A stretch of DNA of 64,000 bases from assembly GCA_947184155.2 (NCBI GenBank), contig CAMXCT020001013.1, positions 309,001-373,000 of the forward strand. The letters run 5' to 3'. The position numbers and the translations under genes were made by a program. Below the pieces are notes generated by a model. The model was not told where the DNA came from. It worked only from the letters and a program-made list of their open reading frames with translations, and made no database searches. Source of the DNA: Cladocopium goreaui (lineage: Eukaryota; Sar; Dinophyceae; Suessiales; Symbiodiniaceae). Each line of letters begins with the position of its first letter. Within the stretch, counting starts at the first letter, position 1. Positions 44,698 to 56,107 of this stretch are shown here, in pieces.

Positions 44698-44929
44698 CTA
44701 TGATGTTAAACAAAAATATGATTCTATATGATGTAAAACAAAACATGTTTGATCATGTCAAATCATGAAAAAACTCAGAAACTTGAAACCATCAAGAAAC
44801 AACCATGGGATCTTCAAATCAAAAGAAACATAAAGAAACCGAACAATCTTGACATCATCAAAAATCAAAAAAAAACTGGACACTCCACCATCTCTCCGAT
44901 GATTGGGATCTTCGTTCCGCAACGCGCAC

Positions 44930-45002
44930 CTTGTGTGGAAGCAATGCGCGCGCCGCGGCCCATGAGCACAGCTGTCAGGTTCAGAGAGGCGGGCTTGTGT
45001 CC
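44930..45002 (-). CDS. putative internal exon, product unknown
   Basis: Best-supported strand call in the window. ACGCCAG|G and CACAAG|GTGCGC lie exactly at the GC-rich edges on minus, and the frame is GHKPASLNLTAVLMGRGARI then ASTQ. The plus strand has no acceptor at the corresponding edge. Family not recognised. Confidence 0.55.
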
Positions 45003-45663
45003 CTGGCGTTTTTGTGGAGAGTTCGTCGTGAAGCATGATGAAACCTGGTGGTTTTTAGCGATCAACATGATGAACAACTCTAGGATTTAGATGGATTTTA
45101 GTTTTTTAAACATGGTGAACAAGTGGGATTTAGCGTTGTGATCTCACTAGTAAGAACGGACATTGATTTGTCCAAACATGGGCTATGATGATGAACTACA
45201 CAATGTCTAACAACATGATAACCCACGATATTACAATTTAACTGGGAACAATGATGATCTATGGGACTATTGGGCTGCCCTGTACGATTCCCAAGATCTG
45301 AAGCTGGCGGTTTCCAGCACCAATCGGTTTTTCCTTGCCATGCTCGGAACATCAAAAAAGTATTTATTTTTTGGATACGCCATGAATAGCATATAATATT
45401 CATCTTTCCCCGGCGTAAAGTCAACTCATAAATTCCCAATGTTTGATTGTCAACGTCAAGCCATGTCAACGTCAAGCCCCTTTCGAAGCCCACCTCGGAG
45501 GTGTCTGGAGGAAGATCGCCAGCATTCCTGGACCGAAACGTCCAGTGGAATCATGGGATTCCATCATGGTGTTCACGATGATTTGTTCATGGAAAGTCAC
45601 TGGAGAAATAAATCATATATATATTTCTTTTCCCCACCTGCCAGGTGGGGTTGTTAGATTTTA

Positions 45664-45803
45664 TCACAGCTGTTCCGGCTCCTCCTCCTTCTTCTCCTCC
45701 TCGTCCTCCTTCTCCTCCACCACCTCTGCCGATCCACTTCCACGTCCACTTCTGCCTTGCCAACTCTTCGCTCTTCGCCAACTTCCGCGCGCAGTGGGCA
45801 CTG
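45664..45803 (-). CDS. putative C-terminal exon, low-complexity acidic or basic tail
   Basis: GC-rich minus-strand island after GAGGTCCAG|. One frame ends GSAEVVEEKEDEEEKEEEPE then QL and TGA; a second gives VGKAEVDVEVDRQRWW with an arginine run. The plus strand would give poly-Ser/Phe, which is typical antisense. Its acceptor lies in the first copy of the 40-bp tandem array at 45794-45978. Confidence 0.4.
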
Positions 45804-45978
45804 CTGGACCTCAACTGCCGGCTTCCGATCTGAGTGGGCACGGCTGGACCTCAACCGCAAGGTTCTGAGCGCAGTGGGCACCGCTGGACCTCAACCAGGG
45901 ACCTTCCGAGCCCAGTGGGCACCGCTGGGCCTCAACCTGGGACCTTCCGAGCTCAGTGGGCACCGCTGGACCTCAGCG
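45794..45978. repeat. 40-41 bp GC-rich tandem repeat, five copies
   Basis: GTGGGCACCGCTGGACCTCA recurs at 45794, 45834, 45874, 45915 and 45956. On minus each copy contains GAGGTCCAG, i.e. a potential acceptor at every unit. Confidence 0.9.
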
Positions 45979-45984
45979 GCCAGA

Positions 45985-46200
45985 TGGAATGCCAGAATAT
46001 ATGCCAGAAAGACTGCCAGAATATATGCCAGATAGACTGCCAGAATATATGCCACATAGAATGCCACATAGAATGCCAAAATATATGCGAGAAAGAATGC
46101 CACATAGAATATATGCCAGATAGAACGCCAAAATATATACGAGATAAAATGCTGGAAGATATGCCAGATAGAATATCAGAATAGATGTCAGATAGAATGT
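45985..46200. repeat. 24-bp minisatellite
   Basis: CCAGAATATATGCCAGATAG-type units (period 24) decay towards the right. On plus they encode a CQNICQKD octapeptide repeat, probably by chance of the period. Confidence 0.9.
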
Positions 46201-46341
46201 TAGGTAAAATTTCAAAAATATATGACATAATATATGACTTGAAATGCCAGGGTGGGATCACTCGAAGTAAAGTATTTTTTTCTATTGCGGTGTTGTATAA
46301 CTATAAGGATAAGTATACTATAGTATACCAATACTATGTTA

Positions 46342-46448
46342 CTGGTTGGTGGTATACCTACCCCTCTGAAAAATATGACTTCGTCAGTTGGGATGATGAC
46401 ATTCCCAACTGAATGGAAAGTCATAAAATTCGTGTTCCAAACCACCAA
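46342..46448. mobile_element. B element, truncated right tip
   Basis: CTGGTTGGTGGTATACCTAC..CCAAACCACCAA. CCAATACTATGTTA occurs at both flanks, so the right tip was probably lost through recombination at CCAA. Confidence 0.75.
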
Positions 46449-46896
46449 TACTATGTTAATATGTTGATACTTATATTAATGCTTTTTGTTCAACTATACT
46501 TCTACTAACCTATAGTTGTTTCAATGGATTTTCCAGCCACATCTTAGACTTTTGTGCTTCTCGGGCATGGAGTCCCTAGACCTCTGTTGGAAGGCTGATC
46601 CAACCGCTGTAGGCAACGCTTTTACAGCGGTCCAACCACCATCATAAACGGGGCTTTCCAGAAACGGTTGGTTTATGGTTTATGATACTTATAACATCTT
46701 ATAAACTCTATATAGTCAATGGGGTTGATAAACCAACCTGAAGATATTTGGGGGTTTCCATAAATGGGGGATCCCCAATAGCTGGTTGGTTTATAATGAA
46801 AAATCCTGATACCCCCATTCGATGAAACCTCCATCCGGAACCTAATGGTGATATCATTCAAACATCAACGGAACATCTTCCGAGGAATGACTAAAT

Positions 46897-47008
46897 GGGG
46901 ATGGGTCAAAACCCTGGTACCCCTAGTGAACCCCAAGTCATAGCTGGGTTAAAATGGATGTTCATCCCACTAAAAATGGTATTATAATAGGTATTGACCC
47001 ATACCCAA
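46897..47008. mobile_element. F element
   Basis: GGGGATGGGTCAAAACCCTG..AGGTATTGACCCATACCC with internal GCTGGGTTAAAATGGATG. Confidence 0.7.
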
Positions 47009-47147
47009 ATCAAATTGGGCCAGAGCCTGCGAGTCGCGAAACATGATGTATCCCATTCAATCCACTGCTTCAGATTCTCCTAATGATTGATGTTTGATGT
47101 TTGGTTTGTAACTACAATAACTGTTGGATGTATGGATCTATGAAACT

Positions 47148-47253
47148 TACCCTCTGGTAATTTGTTACATAGCTATTGAAAATGGCTATTTATAGTGGAT
47201 TTTCCCATTAAAAATGGTGATTTTCCATAGTTATGTTAGTTTACCAGAGGGTA
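47148..47253. mobile_element. A element
   Basis: TACCCTCTGGTAATTTGTTA..TGTTAGTTTACCAGAGGGTA. Confidence 0.85.
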
Positions 47254-47369
47254 TATATCTATATAACATGAAAATTGCCATTTCTGGATACCCCACTAAA
47301 ATTGTTTCACCCCAAAAGCTGACCACTTTTGCATATCCGATTCTGGGCCATTGCTACCCCAACTTTTTG

Positions 47370-47845
47370 TGAATCCAAGTATTTTTTGAAGGGCCTCTTA
47401 CATCTCCAATGGAAGTTGGAATAGCCTTTGGTAGAGAAACTACGTTTGTTTGTGATGGAATTTCCCCTATTTTATCATTGGTAGATGATATCGGTTTGTC
47501 TGAAGATTATGGACAAACTAAATCCGATGTTTAATCACAATTTTCCCTATGAAGATACAGTATCCCATTATCAGACTTTGATCTTTGGATAGTGGGATCA
47601 TTGGAAGCGCTCTTGGTAGTTCCTGGTATGTTTTTCGATCTGACCCAACCGTGTAGCCCAATACCCAATAGCAAACAGTAACCCCAAGTTGGTATGCTTC
47701 GCAATTGTTCGACAGTTCCTGATGTAATGAGATTATATTCTATTCTATGATTCATCGTTCGTCTAATGTGTCCAAACCGTAATAACCCCCAAAACATGGC
47801 TTCAAGAAAAGTATGTTGGGTTTGTGTATACAAGGTACACCACAA
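47370..47845. pseudogene. possible decayed coding sequence
   Basis: Plus frame reads FEGPLTSPMEVGIAFGRETT then FVCDGISPILSLVDDIGLSE before a stop, and the same frame continues with a few stops. Minus has a 104-codon frame (47531-47845). This GC content and lack of island edges differ from the exons elsewhere, so an old transposon or pseudogene fragment is possible. Family not identified. Confidence 0.25.
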
Positions 47846-48326
47846 AATCTCCCAACATCCGATGGCTAATCATCACGTTCTCTATGTTGGCATGGCCATA
47901 ACTAAGGGGAATGAATCCCTGTAAATCCCCTGATGTTTGGATATTCACATGGCCATAACTAAGTTCAACTAGGGGGGTAAATCATGGTAAATCCCTCCAT
48001 CATGGATTCACAATGGCATCCTTCCTCCACCCCAAATCACCTGCTAATTGATCCGGGGTTGCCACCCGCCGATCTCCTGCGGAAATCTAAAAACTTGGAA
48101 GATGGTAGATGGGCCAAACAGATGGGGGCTTCCAGCCAGTCATGTCGGGGTACCTCCAGTCATCATCCAGCTATTGATGTCGGAGTTTCCATGTTTTTCC
48201 AGCTATGACTGGGTCTTCCCATGGCTTTGGGTCCACCTCCAGAAAAAGATGTGCCAAATCCCATGCCATCTTGCAAATCACTCAAATACAGATGATCATG
48301 CCTATCATTGTATATATATATATATA

Positions 48327-48437
48327 TACCCTCTGGTTATGACTAACATAGCCATGGAAAATCACCAATTTTAATAGGTAAAATTTCTATTTCTATGGGC
48401 CATCTATACCATGGCAATGTTAAATAACCAGAGGGTA
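48327..48437. mobile_element. A element in a TA microsatellite
   Basis: TACCCTCTGGTTATGACTAA..GTTAAATAACCAGAGGGTA, inserted at the end of a TATATA run. Confidence 0.85.
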
Positions 48438-48703
48438 GCGTACAAACACATAACATATTACTTTTTTTAATCCTATATGAAGGTAAAACACCATCCATAA
48501 ACAGGGTGAACTCAAAGTAATCCAGGCTGCCAGGATGACCCAATTTTCTGGAGATGGTTTCTTGAAAAAAAAAAACATACACTTCCCACACTTCCCATAG
48601 ATTTCCCATAATAAGTTTCTTCCACATGTTCTGTTGAATCCCAAAATGAGGGGTTTCTTCTTGTGCTGACTCGAACTTTCTCATCTTCCATCACCCTCTC
48701 ACG

Positions 48704-48799
48704 TCAAGCGTCATCGTCCTGCTGCTGCCACCACCGCCCCAAGGCATCTCGCACAAAGCACCGCAATCCCGGCGGCTTCAGCGAGACGAATGGACCTGC
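48704..48799 (-). CDS. putative exon, possibly terminal, product unknown
   Basis: Acceptor CTGACCCTAG|G on minus, then GPFVSLKPPGLRCFVRDALG and RWWQQQDDDA followed by TGA. Only 25 bp separate it from the upstream candidate 48825-48947, so this may be one exon in another frame or two exons with a very short intron. Confidence 0.4.
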   Translation of the reverse strand, partial: AGPFVSLKPPGLRCFVRDALGRWWQQQDDDA

Positions 48800-48824
48800 C
48801 TAGGGTCAGAATGTACGACTGAAC

Positions 48825-48947
48825 CTGGTGTTCTGTTGGTTTTCTGTCGGCTTTCTGCTTGTTTTCTGTTGGTTTTCTGCTGTTCTGGCCCCAATTCGTA
48901 CTCGAGCTGGCCGCGCCCGTTTTTTTCAGCTCTCTGTCTGATGAGCC
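48825..48947 (-). CDS. putative internal exon with Q/K/R repeat, product unknown
   Basis: After TTCCAAG|G the minus strand reads GQLEYELGPEQQKTNRKQAE and SRQKTNRTP, ending before GTTCAG. Preceding residues include RQRAEKNGR. A short internal repeat (QKTNR twice) reflects a roughly 30-bp DNA repeat. The charged content strongly favours minus; plus readings are F/L/S-rich. Probably a coiled or disordered segment. Confidence 0.5.
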
Positions 48948-49322
48948 CTTGGAATCCCTTGAAATCATGCGTGAAAAAAGTAGAAAAAACTGATACCAAA
49001 ATTGGGTTCAAGTCATTGAGACCCTTGGAGACCACAAATGAACATGACCAGATGTTTCTTGTGGAGCAATAGTCACTATCGTCAATATCCCATTCTTAAG
49101 TCCAACAATCTTTGCCCATTCATATTATATGAAGCTTATCTCCAACTGCTTCTCCTAGTGAACAGCCCCCGCCGCAAGCTACAGCCCAAAGTCCAGGCAG
49201 CAGTTTTTCTTGCGTGGTGATGTGACGTGTCTGATGTGCATACTCAGATAAAAAGGATGTTCCATATTCTTCCGTGATGTGGGGCCCTCCTGGTATTCTT
49301 CTTGGTTTATAAACCACATGAC

Positions 49323-49401
49323 CTGTATATCTGGGTGCCCACCGCCAGGAAAATTCTTCGATTCGGAAAATCCCATGGAGATCCATAGATTTCGGTGCCC
49401 G
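49323..49401 (-). CDS. putative internal exon, product unknown
   Basis: Minus acceptor CGCTGTTTAG| and donor ATACAG|GTCATG enclose RAPKSMDLHGIFRIEEFSWR then WAPRYT. Plus-strand frames contain stops or lack edge signals, so this is one of the better strand calls. Aromatic, basic peptide; no domain recognised. Confidence 0.5.
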
Positions 49402-49419
49402 CTAAACAGCGGCCGGAAT

Positions 49420-50390
49420 CGCGACAAGTTGGGGAAGATAACTCCAGTAACTCTCGGGTTTATGGTAGATACTACAGTAATGTGGATATTTTCATGAAAC
49501 TAGTAATGAAACTAGTATTGATATAGTAACCATATATAACAATAATATGGATACTACAGTATTGATATACCCAGTGCCATTATAGTAATGAAACTATAGT
49601 TACTATATGGTTGATAAATGTTGATAAACCAACAGTTGAGATGTCGTAAACCAACAATGCCAGAAACCACATGCTCATGGGGATCTAATGTGGTGATATA
49701 ATGGGGATAGAATCAATTCACTGGGACATAGCACAAGGCTATCTCCCGTAGCTTGCGGGGACAGTTAGAATTCATCAAGTAGAGGTATGCCGATAAACCG
49801 CAGATTCGGAATGGTCTATTTATCAAAACCCTGCGAAGGTCTTCACATCAAAATCACATCAAGATACCTGGTGCTCATGGCTGTTCAACCCCCATCCACA
49901 TGGGACAAGTGTGACATGTTGACCCTTGCCTTATCTGTTTTTGTTCACTCCTCTGAAGTCATTGCTGACCGGTACCAAACCACCACATGAAACCACTCCA
50001 AAGGGTTCCAATCCAATGACATTGTGGAAGACCACACTGTGGAAGACCCAAAATCTCTCAAAAAAAAGATCATCACATGCAGTTTTGTTTCTCAGTCTAA
50101 ACAGAATCATGGGCAATGTTGCACGACTCTTTCCACTTATTAGGAGTTTGATTGCATGTCTTATAGGTTTTAGGGGATGTCACTTCGAAAGATTCGTGTA
50201 TAGTTGATGCCATCTCTAACTACTTCTGTGCAACAGTGCAACTACTTACTTTTGTGGCCATAAATTCAGGCCTAAATCATCTAAATATGCAACTACTTTT
50301 CTGCGACTACTACTTACCATTGTGACCATTAGAAAAATCCGCATTTTGAGGCGTAAATCATGCTAAATCCATGATTTTTTGTTGGTTCTT
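49420..50390. other. stretch without a supported exon
   Basis: A tangle of short inverted GATACTACAGTA / ACTATAGTTAC repeats at 49460-49640; the rest is unremarkable. Confidence 0.5.
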
Positions 50391-50394
50391 TACA

Positions 50395-50580
50395 TTGCCA
50401 ATCTTTGTTACCCTGCAAAAAATGACAAATTCTTTGCTGATTAGTAGGTAGATATTCCCATTGATACCAAAAGACTAGTTAGGATTAAAGTATAAAGATT
50501 GACCTAGTCATTTTCCCATGTTTTTCCCATGATTTTACCATGGTTTTCCCATGATTTCCCCATGATTGACCTAGATTTAC
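50395..50580 (+). repeat. dispersed repeat, copy 3 (right half)
   Basis: TACCCTGCAAAAAATGACAA..AAAAGACTAGTTAGGATTA, then tandem TTTTCCCATG units. Confidence 0.75.
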
Positions 50581-50596
50581 CCCCCACTTAAGTCAC

Positions 50597-50696
50597 CAGC
50601 CGGCTGGTTGAAGCATCTTAGCCTCGCCTCCCATCTCGGATGAGGACGAGTCTGAGGACCTCAGGGGCTGCGACCCTGTGGCGTTTTTTGTCCGTC
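50597..50696 (-). CDS. putative internal exon, product unknown
   Basis: Acceptor GGTCCCAG|G and donor GGCTG|GTGACT on minus. One frame is open across the island: TKNATGSQPLRSSDSSSSEM then GGEAKMLQPAG, a serine-rich, probably disordered linker. The plus strand gives an acidic reading (ISDEDESEDLRGCDPVAFFV), so the strand is only tentative. Confidence 0.4.
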
Positions 50697-51736
50697 CTGG
50701 GACCGTACGGCGACCACGGAAAGACCACGGTGAAAAACATAGGGATTTAACGGTTTGAACATGTTTGAACCACCCATCCTTAGGATTTAACATGATTTAA
50801 CTCACCAGTGAGTAGTCCAACAAGCACATTGCTGCGTTTTTTCTAAACATGATTTAACTGACACGAAAAAAATGTGGAACAAGCACATATGAATAAGTTA
50901 AAACAAGATTTAACTAACCGACTAACCAGTGAATAATGGAACTGAACTTACTCTTTTTTTGAACGGGACTTAAGTGATTGTCAAATGGGGACTAAAGCAA
51001 GACAGAGCAACCACAATCGTGATGATATAGTGGTATCTTATGTGGGGCCAACACACGTTGATCAATTCAAGTCGACCAATGTGGTAAACCATGCTAAACC
51101 CAATTTCATCTTAAACCACCCCCCAAACTCACCAGAAATGGGTGGGAATTGAACGCATTTTTTTCAACTATCTCCTTTTTCGGAGGTTTGTTTTTGGGTT
51201 TGCCAGAGTTATCATACCCAAAATCTGAATAAACACGTTCGTGTTAATGTTCTTGTTTTAAATCTAAACATCAACTTGAAACCTCTGACATTGGCCGGTG
51301 ATGTTGGTAATATTGTGCTATCCATATATTCTTGATCATCTCCAGCTTACGAGGCGCATCATGGGTGCTGGAAGCCAGGTTCAAATCCCATTTTCATATC
51401 CTCAATGTGTCAAGAAACATCAGCTTTGATTCAGAAGACTACAAGGTGAGGTCCCCAATGTGTCGATTTTAGTTCCTGTAGCTAAGTTCACGCACCTTTT
51501 TTTTGGTGAATTCTATGGTTGACTAGGAGTATACCCGGTAAACTAACAGTTCGATGTCGAACATTAAAATCCATCATTTGTAGTTCATTTTCCGAGTGTC
51601 TTTCCCCATGGCTTTTCCACATCTAGTCCCGTTGACCCTCGGGTAACTCCCCATCGAAATCCCCATCGAAATTCCCAGAAACTTGTCACTCAAATCAGCT
51701 CCCATAAAGTCAAATGACAGTGTCTCAAAACCTTGT

Positions 51737-51829
51737 AGCCCTGTAGTTCACATCAAAATAGCTGGGTTAAAATGGATGTGAATAACCCCCTAAAAATGGT
51801 ATTTTCATAGGTATTGATCCATACCCAAA
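51737..51829. mobile_element. F element, left end lost
   Basis: GCTGGGTTAAAATGGATGTG..GGTATTGATCCATACCC. Confidence 0.6.
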
Positions 51830-51894
51830 TTAACTCCCATTCACTCAAATTAATTCCCATGAACATCCATTCTAATCCATAGCCATGGCATCAC

Positions 51895-51986
51895 CTGGAG
51901 AGCTCCGCGTGGCGGCATCCCGGCATTGGGATGTCCCACAAGTCGCAGCCACCGCACCATTCCTTTTCGGCTTCAACCACCGCGAC
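51895..51986 (-). CDS. putative internal exon, product unknown
   Basis: Minus acceptor AAATCAG|G and a good donor CCAG|GTGATG. The frame is VAVVEAEKEWCGGCDLWDIP then MPGCRHAELS; three cysteines (CGGC and PGC) could bind metal or form disulfides, but no family is recognised. Plus-strand readings are S/H/P-rich and lack a donor at the edge. Confidence 0.5.
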
Positions 51987-52035
51987 CTGATTTCGGCATT
52001 TCCACAGCCACCCCATCCCATGTCCACAACAATCC

Positions 52036-52143
52036 CTGGTGGTGCAATGGGCCCATCTTGAAACATATGAGTTCGCCAATGGGAAGGATGACATCCCATA
52101 ATATGAAATGGACAAATAAAAAATCTTCCAAACCACCAACCAG
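52036..52143. mobile_element. B element, shortened left tip
   Basis: CTGGTGGTGCAATGG..CCAAACCACCAACCAG; the first TIR repeat is shortened. It sits directly left of exon candidate 51895-51986 on the minus reading. Confidence 0.7.
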
Positions 52144-52524
52144 ATCCAATTGAAATTGGAATTTCACCCGCGAGAATTGGACTCTGCTCCCAAGAAACTC
52201 AAGAAACTGGAAAATTCAAACGACAACAGTAGACACGTTGCATAGAAATACGGATTTCAAGAACCACATACTTGCTGTTTAAACAACACATTGGTCGGAA
52301 TAGACTAAATGCCTTGGACAACTTGATAATTCTGCATCCAAGTGTTTCATTAAGTCACCAACAAAATTATCTTCCCAATTTTGTTTCCGTTTGAAAAAAC
52401 ACCATCAAGTTACAGGTTAACATCTGGATGTGCGTCCAAAAGCGCTGCGCTTTCTGTCAACTTACGTAAAAAGAACTGATATATGCATGTAGTTGCTCTG
52501 GAGTGGATCTTATATAGTCCTTTA

Positions 52525-52753
52525 CTGCTTGGTGGTTTCAGACCCTCTGAAAAACATGAGTTCGTCAGTTGGGATGATGACATTCCCAATATATCCCTAA
52601 GGATCCATGTATGGAATATTTACCTACATTGGGATTATTTTTAATTGCATACATGGGGTCAATGTAGGTAAATATTCCAGCACCATGGATCCTATGATAT
52701 CCTATGGGTATGGAAAGTCATAAAATTCCATGGTTCCAGTCACCACCAACCAG
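52525..52753. mobile_element. B element carrying a nested D element
   Basis: CTGCTTGGTGGTTTCAGACC..GTCACCACCAACCAG, interrupted at CCCAATA|TA by a D element. Part of the right terminus is repeated at 52808-52830. Confidence 0.85.
52592..52710. mobile_element. D element nested in B
   Basis: TATCCCTAAGGATCCATG..CCATGGATCCTATG..CTATGGGTA. Removing it restores the B sequence CCCAATATATGG-AAAGTC. Confidence 0.8.
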
Positions 52754-53079
52754 TCATCATAAGCCCATTAAACCACCATTAAACCACCATTTTCCCTATA
52801 TTTTTACATGTTCCAGTCACCACCAACCAGGAAAATTCATCTTCTGGAAGAATGGTCGAAACTGATTCAGGTCATCTCCACCGAATCCCCAGATTTGATC
52901 AAACTTCAAGGAATCTCAGGGAGACTGCAGATTTCTCCGAACATAAGGTATCCCCAGAATTCTAATAGGTTGTCCTAATTCACCCATGAAGAAATACAGT
53001 TTCGGTGGGAGATCAGATTTGTTGGGACCAACCCACTAAGCTCTTTCTCCTGTTTGATTTCGGCTCCGTTCTTTGTCAC

Positions 53080-53123
53080 CGGCATTGCCTATGTACAGGA
53101 TCTGCGCCCAGACCATTCGCCAG
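53080..53123 (-). CDS. possible short exon, product unknown
   Basis: Minus acceptor with a T-run (AGTTTTTGCCAG|) and donor GCCG|GTGACA around a 44-nt GC-rich island reading LANGLGADPVHRQC. The plus strand offers DLRPDHSPAGKNCPSPIS after ATGTACAG|, so the strand is unresolved. Confidence 0.3.
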
Positions 53124-53490
53124 CTGGCAAAAACTGCCCTTCGCCCATTTCCGTGTTTTGGGCCGTGTGAAATTATGGCTACCTCCAAGCAAAGAAGTAT
53201 GAACCATCGTGAATTGGGTGCTATCAACCAAAAAAAAATACATTACAGTCAATCTAGTCTATAGTGGATATCTAAAGTAATGAATTTGTAAATTGATTGG
53301 GGGAGATTGTTGTTACATATAAAACATGATTTGGTAAAGCCAAGGATAAGTTTCCAAAGGGATCAATGATACCTTTGTCATATCAACATCTGAACAAAAA
53401 CATTGATGTCAATGGAGGTGTTCATCATCCCAAATAAGATCAACTTCTGAAACCTTTCACGCTCTGATGCTGGATCTCACCAATGATATT

Positions 53491-53604
53491 CTGGTTGGTG
53501 GTTGACCTACCCCTCTGAAAAATATGAAAGTCAGTTGGGATGATTATTCAATATATATATATATACATAGAAAAATTAAATTCATGTCCCAAACCACCAA
53601 CCAG
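53491..53604. mobile_element. B element, ATATT target duplication
   Basis: CTGGTTGGTGGTTGACCTAC..CAAACCACCAACCAG with ATATT at both flanks and a TA-repeat expansion inside. Confidence 0.85.
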
Positions 53605-54044
53605 ATATTCTATTATCCTCAGCTCAGATCTTCGAGCTACTCTCCCGAAAAAATTGACATGGAACCTGACCATCGAGTTTCCCAGAGATGTATCTTGTGC
53701 CGTGTGTGGCTGTGACTTTGACTTTGAGGTCGTGCAACTTCAATCCTTTTTGTAAAAAGGTTGCATGTCTTTAGCCACTGTCATGTTCTTGCTTGGAATA
53801 TCAACCCACATGTAAGATATCCCATGAACAAAAAGAGACACCTAAGATCATGTAAGATATGCAGCTGTTTGAGGTTGCACATTTCATGTGAACATATGGG
53901 CCTTTCCAAAATAGGCTACAGTACCCCATTCCATCCATAGGTCTCATTTGAATGCCATAACCCCACTATCAGATGCACCAAAATATCCATTGGTCATTGG
54001 TCAAATAAACCATTTTTGCTGCTTAAACAACTGTTTATGATGGA

Positions 54045-54150
54045 TACCCTCTGGTAAAGTAACATAGTTATTGAAAATGGCCATAGAAATAGTGAGTTTT
54101 CCCATGAAAAATAATGATTTTCCATAGTTATGTTAGTTTACCAGAGGGTA
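54045..54150. mobile_element. A element
   Basis: TACCCTCTGGTAAAGTAACA..TGTTAGTTTACCAGAGGGTA. Confidence 0.85.
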
Positions 54151-54470
54151 TGTCTGATATGTCCATAGGATGGGTTTATAAACCAACAAACGCCTGATAA
54201 AGGGGGTACCACGATATTCATAGGTGAAACCCCTATATGGTTCAACCATGTAAGACCCCATGTTTGATATTGTGTGATTGCAAATCCACCATTTTCAGAT
54301 ACACCCATAAAGGATGCTGCCCCCCCCCGAGTGATGTTTGTTGGTTTATAAACCCCATTAAATAGTTCGTTATATCTACCATAAGCCATAGAATTCAGCC
54401 ACCTATAAGGCAACTGAACGCTATCCCCATCCTGTATCATAAGATATCCCTCTTGGCTTTTCCAGTCAGC

Positions 54471-54505
54471 CAATGGTCGGAAAACGCGGCTCACATTCTT
54501 CGTGG
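54471..54505 (-). CDS. possible micro-exon
   Basis: 35-nt island after TTCCCTGAG| on the minus strand reading HEECEPRFPTI, ending at a possible GC donor (GCTGAC). Too short to support alone; listed because it fits the spacing of its neighbours. Confidence 0.2.
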
Positions 54506-54762
54506 CTCAGGGAAGGTCATCGACCACAATTTCCTGTCGTCGTCGGGGTACAATCCATAACCATAAACAAGTAGGACATTCAGGAAGCTACATCCAAAAA
54601 ATCCATCCGTCCAATCAGCACTTTTTGCTCCTGAAAATACTGAAAACATAGCCAAATCTGATCAGAAATCTTCTCTGAAACTTATGATAATCTCCGAATC
54701 ATAAATCTATATCTTCTCATATATCATATATATATATATATTTATTTATAAATATTTCTGCC

Positions 54763-54935
54763 TTAAAGATCATCAAAAACAGAGAAAGTGCCCCGAAACG
54801 TCAGTGCCGTGGCCTCTTCTTCCTTCTCAGGCTCTGGGGTAGCCGATCCTTCGGGGGGTTTGGCACTTTTCAGCGCCACCCGCGAGGCGAGGGACTCCTT
54901 CCTGGAGACCCAGAGAGCTGCAGACCCGGGGGACC
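54763..54935 (-). CDS. putative last exon, product unknown
   Basis: Acceptor CATGCCCAG|G. The minus frame has about 57 codons: WVSRKESLASRVALKSAKPP, then an acidic stretch EPEKEEEATALTFRGTFSVF, ending DDL and TAA. It is one of the longest exon-like islands here and reads as a C-terminus. The plus strand has a strong-looking acceptor (TTCCTTCTCAG) in the same island. Confidence 0.5.
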
Positions 54936-55568
54936 CTGGGCATGAAAAATGAATGGTGAACTCATCAACTAAGTAAAGAAAGATATGGGGTTTATAAAAC
55001 AATCTGAAGATATGGGGTTTATAATATGGAGTTTATGGGGGTTTATAATAGTTTTAATATGGTTTATGATACTTATAAGATCTTGTAGCTATATAGTCAA
55101 TGTTTTTTTTTTAATAAACCAACCTGAAGATTTCATATGTTTTCCATAAAAACATGATAACATGGGGGTACCCGGAAAGCTGGTTTAGAATGGAACATTC
55201 TGTTAAATTTGGATGATTTGGGGGTACCCCCATGACTTAGGAAACCTCCACATGGTGAGCTAAAAAAAACAACATAACATGTTTACCCGTCGATTTTTTA
55301 AACCCACAAATTTGTGATTTCATGTTACAAGGTGGGAAAAAAACTGGATGACAAAGTCGATAAAGTCGATAATTATTATTCCAATAGCCAATAACTAAAG
55401 GTTATAGTTATAGGGTTATTGCAATTCTAACTGGTCATTTGTCATAGTTGTATATATCCCCATGACATTGGAATTTACTGCAATTTTCCCAAACTCATCT
55501 CATGTGCTTTTGCCACATCACTATGGAAAATCACCTTGTTTAGGCAAATCATCGAACTCTTCATGGGC

Positions 55569-55678
55569 CATGGTGCAACCCCTCTGAAACATGATGGAGT
55601 GAAAGTCACTTGGGATGATGACATTCCCAACTGAATGGAACGTCATTTTAAAAAAACATGTTCCAAACGACCAACCAG
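55569..55678. mobile_element. B element, left tip degraded
   Basis: GGTGCAACCCCTCTGAAACA..CAAACGACCAACCAG. Confidence 0.65.
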
Positions 55679-56107
55679 TTATGACATCTTACAACATGTT
55701 ACTATCATTAACCCGTTATACCCCATTAAGCAGTGTTCAAAAACCTGTGTCGTCCCTGTATACCATCTGGTTGAGAATGGGATTCCGCGTTCATTGGATT
55801 GTGATAATTCCAAATATATTGGTGATTATTGGTGAGTATAATGCCATATATAACAGTTATATAACATATATATATATAATATTATATAATCATCAACCAA
55901 CCGGGGTTTTGAACACTGCTCAAATACTTGGATTTGCGGAACTAAAAGAAAACACTGAACTGCTCTAAATCGATTTCCCTAATGGTGTAGTTCCCATTGG
56001 GGAAGTAACACGAATCACGTTTAACAAAACGTATTGTTAGATTACCAAAGGGTATGACCATCCATCTATCATCATCTATGAAATGGATAATTAATTGATA
56101 TTCACAT

